DNA from: Deltaproteobacteria bacterium
GTDB taxonomy: Bacteria; Desulfobacterota; Desulfobacteria; Desulfobacterales; B30-G6
NCBI GenBank assembly: GCA_019313725.1
Contig: JAFDAT010000144.1
Span: 1-7,961, forward strand
Length of the DNA stretch: 7,961 nucleotides
Direction: 5' to 3'
Shown: positions 6,357 through 7,961 of the stretch, piece by piece
Position numbering within the stretch: position 1 is the first letter of the stretch
How the letters are laid out: the number at the start of each line of letters is the position of its first letter
Notes under the pieces: model-generated
What the model saw: only the letters and a program-made list of their open reading frames with translations
The model's database searches: none
Told to the model about the DNA's origin: nothing
Position numbers and translations under genes: made by a program

Positions 6357-6999
6357 TAGAGATAAAATTGCCAGACGAGCTGAACAGGAAATCATCGCAG
6401 GCCAAGTTGTCAATCTCGGCATTGGCATACCCACCTTAATCTTAAAGTATCTAAACTGGGAAAAACGTGTACAGATCCACTCCGAAAACGGCATCCTTGG
6501 TATGCAGTCCCATTGCAGCCGGGAAACTGCAGACAGGAACCTGATCGATGCCGGCGGCGGCTACATTGACCTCGTCAAAGGGGCATCATTCTTCGACAGC
6601 TCACTTTCCTTTGCCCTTGTGAGAGGCGGACGGCTTGATATCGCTTTCTTAGGCGCTCTGGAGATCTCAGCCCGGGGAGATCTGGCCAACTGGATGATAC
6701 CGGGAAAGTACACGCCTGGAATCGGTGGCGGCATGGAACTGGCCCAAAAGGCCAGAAGGCTAATCATCACGACCCTGCACACCAACCGGAAGGGCCAACC
6801 TAAAATTATTGAGTCATGCAACCTGCCATTGACGGCCAAGGCATGCATAGACAGGATTATTACCGAACTTGCCGTTATCGATGTGGTGGACGATCAGCTA
6901 AAGCTTGTTGAAATTGCCGAGGAAGCAACGCTGGAAGAAATTGTCGAAAAGACAGACGCGCCGCTGATGATCCCTGATCGTAATTTGCCACAGTTCTAA
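6343..6999 (+). CDS. Family I CoA-transferase, subunit B (AtoA/ScoB-like)
   Basis: This 218-residue protein is the catalytic beta subunit of the same CoA-transferase. It carries the SENG motif (47-50), in which E48 is the expected active-site glutamate that forms the glutamyl-CoA intermediate, followed by ILGMQSH. Other family blocks are VNLGIGIPT (23-31), FFDSSLSFALVRGGRLDIAFLGALE, GDLANWMIPGK and GIGGGMEL in the middle of the chain. Length is as in E. coli AtoA (about 216). The start at 6343 is chosen over the in-frame ATG at 6292 because it has a GGAG four bases upstream, begins right where homologues begin (SLPSRDKIARRAE) and overlaps subunit A by only 14 bases. The pair would work as an alpha-beta heterotetramer in the cytoplasm. 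All key catalytic residues appear intact. Confidence 0.93.
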   Translation: MSLPSRDKIARRAEQEIIAGQVVNLGIGIPTLILKYLNWEKRVQIHSENGILGMQSHCSRETADRNLIDAGGGYIDLVKGASFFDSSLSFALVRGGRLDIAFLGALEISARGDLANWMIPGKYTPGIGGGMELAQKARRLIITTLHTNRKGQPKIIESCNLPLTAKACIDRIITELAVIDVVDDQLKLVEIAEEATLEEIVEKTDAPLMIPDRNLPQF

Positions 7000-7018
7000 A
7001 ACAAGTTCATGTATTTTC

Positions 7019-7023
7019 GGGAG
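7019..7023 (+). promoter_or_regulatory. Ribosome binding site that selects a TTG start
   Basis: GGGAG lies six bases before a TTG at 7030, an ideal distance. The in-frame ATG at 7009 has no such signal, so the deacylase probably starts at TTG. Confidence 0.65.
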
Positions 7024-7029
7024 ATCGCA

Positions 7030-7961
7030 TTGGAAAAGAACGCAGAAAAAATCATTCAAACAATCGAAAGCCTGGCAGACGACATCATCGATTTTACCTG
7101 CCGACTCGTTAAAGAACCCAGCATACTGGGCAATGAAGCCTCAGTTGTCGATTTAATGAAAAAGGAACTTGAGAAGCTATCCTTTTCCCCGGTCTTGATA
7201 CCGATCGATCAATCACTGATAGCCGATCATCCCGGGTTTGCCAACGTGCCCTGGACATATGAAAATAAAAACAACGTCGTGGCTTTCCGCCCCCCGGATG
7301 GCAAGGGGGGAAAAAGCGTCATTTTCAATGGCCATTTGGATGTCGTTGACCCGGAACCGGTCAGTTTCTGGGACACGGATCCGTTCGATCCGGTCATTAA
7401 AGGCGGACAACTATTTGGGCGTGGAGCAGGTGACATGAAATCCGGTGTAGCCGCCATGACCTACGCGGTGCATGCCGTTGAAAAAGCTGGTTTCGGGCTC
7501 CAGGCACCCGTAACGCTCGAAGCCGTTATCGAAGAGGAATGCTGCGGCAACGGTGCATTGGCATGCATGGCTGCAGGTTATGATGCCGATGCCGTATTGA
7601 TTCCCGAACCCTTTGGCCCCACGATCCTCACGAGCCAGCTCGGTGTGCTCTGGTTCAAGGTGACGGTTGAAGGCAGACCCGTGCATGTGCTGGAGGCGTC
7701 GGCCGGTACCAACTCCATCGAGAAGAGCTTTTTGATTATCCAATCCTTACGAAAACTGGAAGATGCGTTGAACCATTTACGGGTTCCCGAAGCTTATCGG
7801 AACATTCCCCATCCTATCAATCTGAATATCGGCATTCTGAACGGCGGCAACTGGCCCTCGACTGTTCCGGCAACATCCGAAATGCACTGCCGTCTCTCCT
7901 ACTTTCCCGGCACCACCTACAAGAAAATCTGCCATAAAATAAAAGAAGCAATACAAGCTGC
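7030..7961 (+). CDS. M20-family ArgE/DapE-like metallodeacylase, N-terminal three quarters (runs off right edge)
   Basis: This is the first 310 residues of a zinc-dependent amidohydrolase of peptidase family M20, which cleaves N-acyl groups from amino acids or related amines. Numbering from the TTG at 7030, the first metal motif is FNGHLDVV (99-106; H102 ligand, D104), the bridging aspartate D135 is in GRGAGDMKSG, the glutamates are E168-E170 in VIEEECCGNG, and E193 in IPEPFGP is a further ligand. The lid-domain histidine is H219 in GRPVHV. The order VLWFKVTVEGRPVHV, then GTNSIE, resembles the ArgE/DapE-family deacylases of about 420 residues; the last metal-binding histidine should lie beyond the edge. 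No stop codon occurs in frame to the end of the window. An ATG at 7009 would add seven residues. The gene is 30 bases after the CoA-transferase genes and probably in the same operon. A deacylase acting before the aminotransferase is inferred from context; a carbamoylase or peptidase role is also possible. Confidence 0.88.
   Translation, partial: MEKNAEKIIQTIESLADDIIDFTCRLVKEPSILGNEASVVDLMKKELEKLSFSPVLIPIDQSLIADHPGFANVPWTYENKNNVVAFRPPDGKGGKSVIFNGHLDVVDPEPVSFWDTDPFDPVIKGGQLFGRGAGDMKSGVAAMTYAVHAVEKAGFGLQAPVTLEAVIEEECCGNGALACMAAGYDADAVLIPEPFGPTILTSQLGVLWFKVTVEGRPVHVLEASAGTNSIEKSFLIIQSLRKLEDALNHLRVPEAYRNIPHPINLNIGILNGGNWPSTVPATSEMHCRLSYFPGTTYKKICHKIKEAIQA

Noticed and set aside
5517..6494. Minus-strand open frame of 325 codons
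   Set aside because: It spans the end of the aminotransferase, all of CoA-transferase subunit A and the start of subunit B, all of which have strong motifs on the plus strand. The minus product has no recognisable domain.

Overview
The window looks like ordinary bacterial chromosome, probably from an anaerobic, sulfate-reducer-like Desulfobacterota/deltaproteobacterium. This is inferred from the mixed gene content, the moderate GC with AT-rich regulatory gaps, and the general character of the proteins; no marker gene is present to prove it. There are no rRNAs, tRNAs, CRISPR arrays, insertion sequences or phage genes that I can see, and no gene-free stretch reaches 300 bases (the longest is about 156 bases, 3275-3430).

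Left part (1-1063, minus strand). Three genes run leftward: a small hypothetical protein, a small nucleotidyltransferase-fold protein whose start overlaps it by 53 bases, and, 11 bases further on, the N-terminal quarter of a MATE-family efflux pump that runs off the left edge. A good sigma70-like promoter on the minus strand (1059-1087) sits ahead of them. Its -10 box overlaps the furthest-upstream ATG of the small gene, so translation very likely begins at an internal ATG.

Centre (1106-3274, plus strand). A divergent, solitary gene encodes a complete Ski2/Dob10-like superfamily II DExH helicase with all the main motifs.

Right part (3431-7961, plus strand). An AT-rich intergenic region carries a near-consensus promoter and a perfect 9-bp inverted repeat just downstream of it. 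It feeds an IclR-family regulator. This is followed by a compact set of catabolic genes: a class III PLP aminotransferase with a four-cysteine insert, the A and B subunits of a family I CoA-transferase (14-base overlap), and an ArgE/DapE-like M20 metallodeacylase that starts at TTG and runs off the right edge.

Read together, the right part looks like a regulated pathway. The deacylase would free an amino group from an N-acylated compound, the aminotransferase would turn the amine into an oxo group, and the CoA-transferase would activate the resulting acid as a thioester. Because AtoDA-like CoA-transferases typically act on 3-oxoacids, a beta-amino acid or its N-acyl derivative is one coherent guess at the substrate. 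That substrate is inference, not something the sequence shows.
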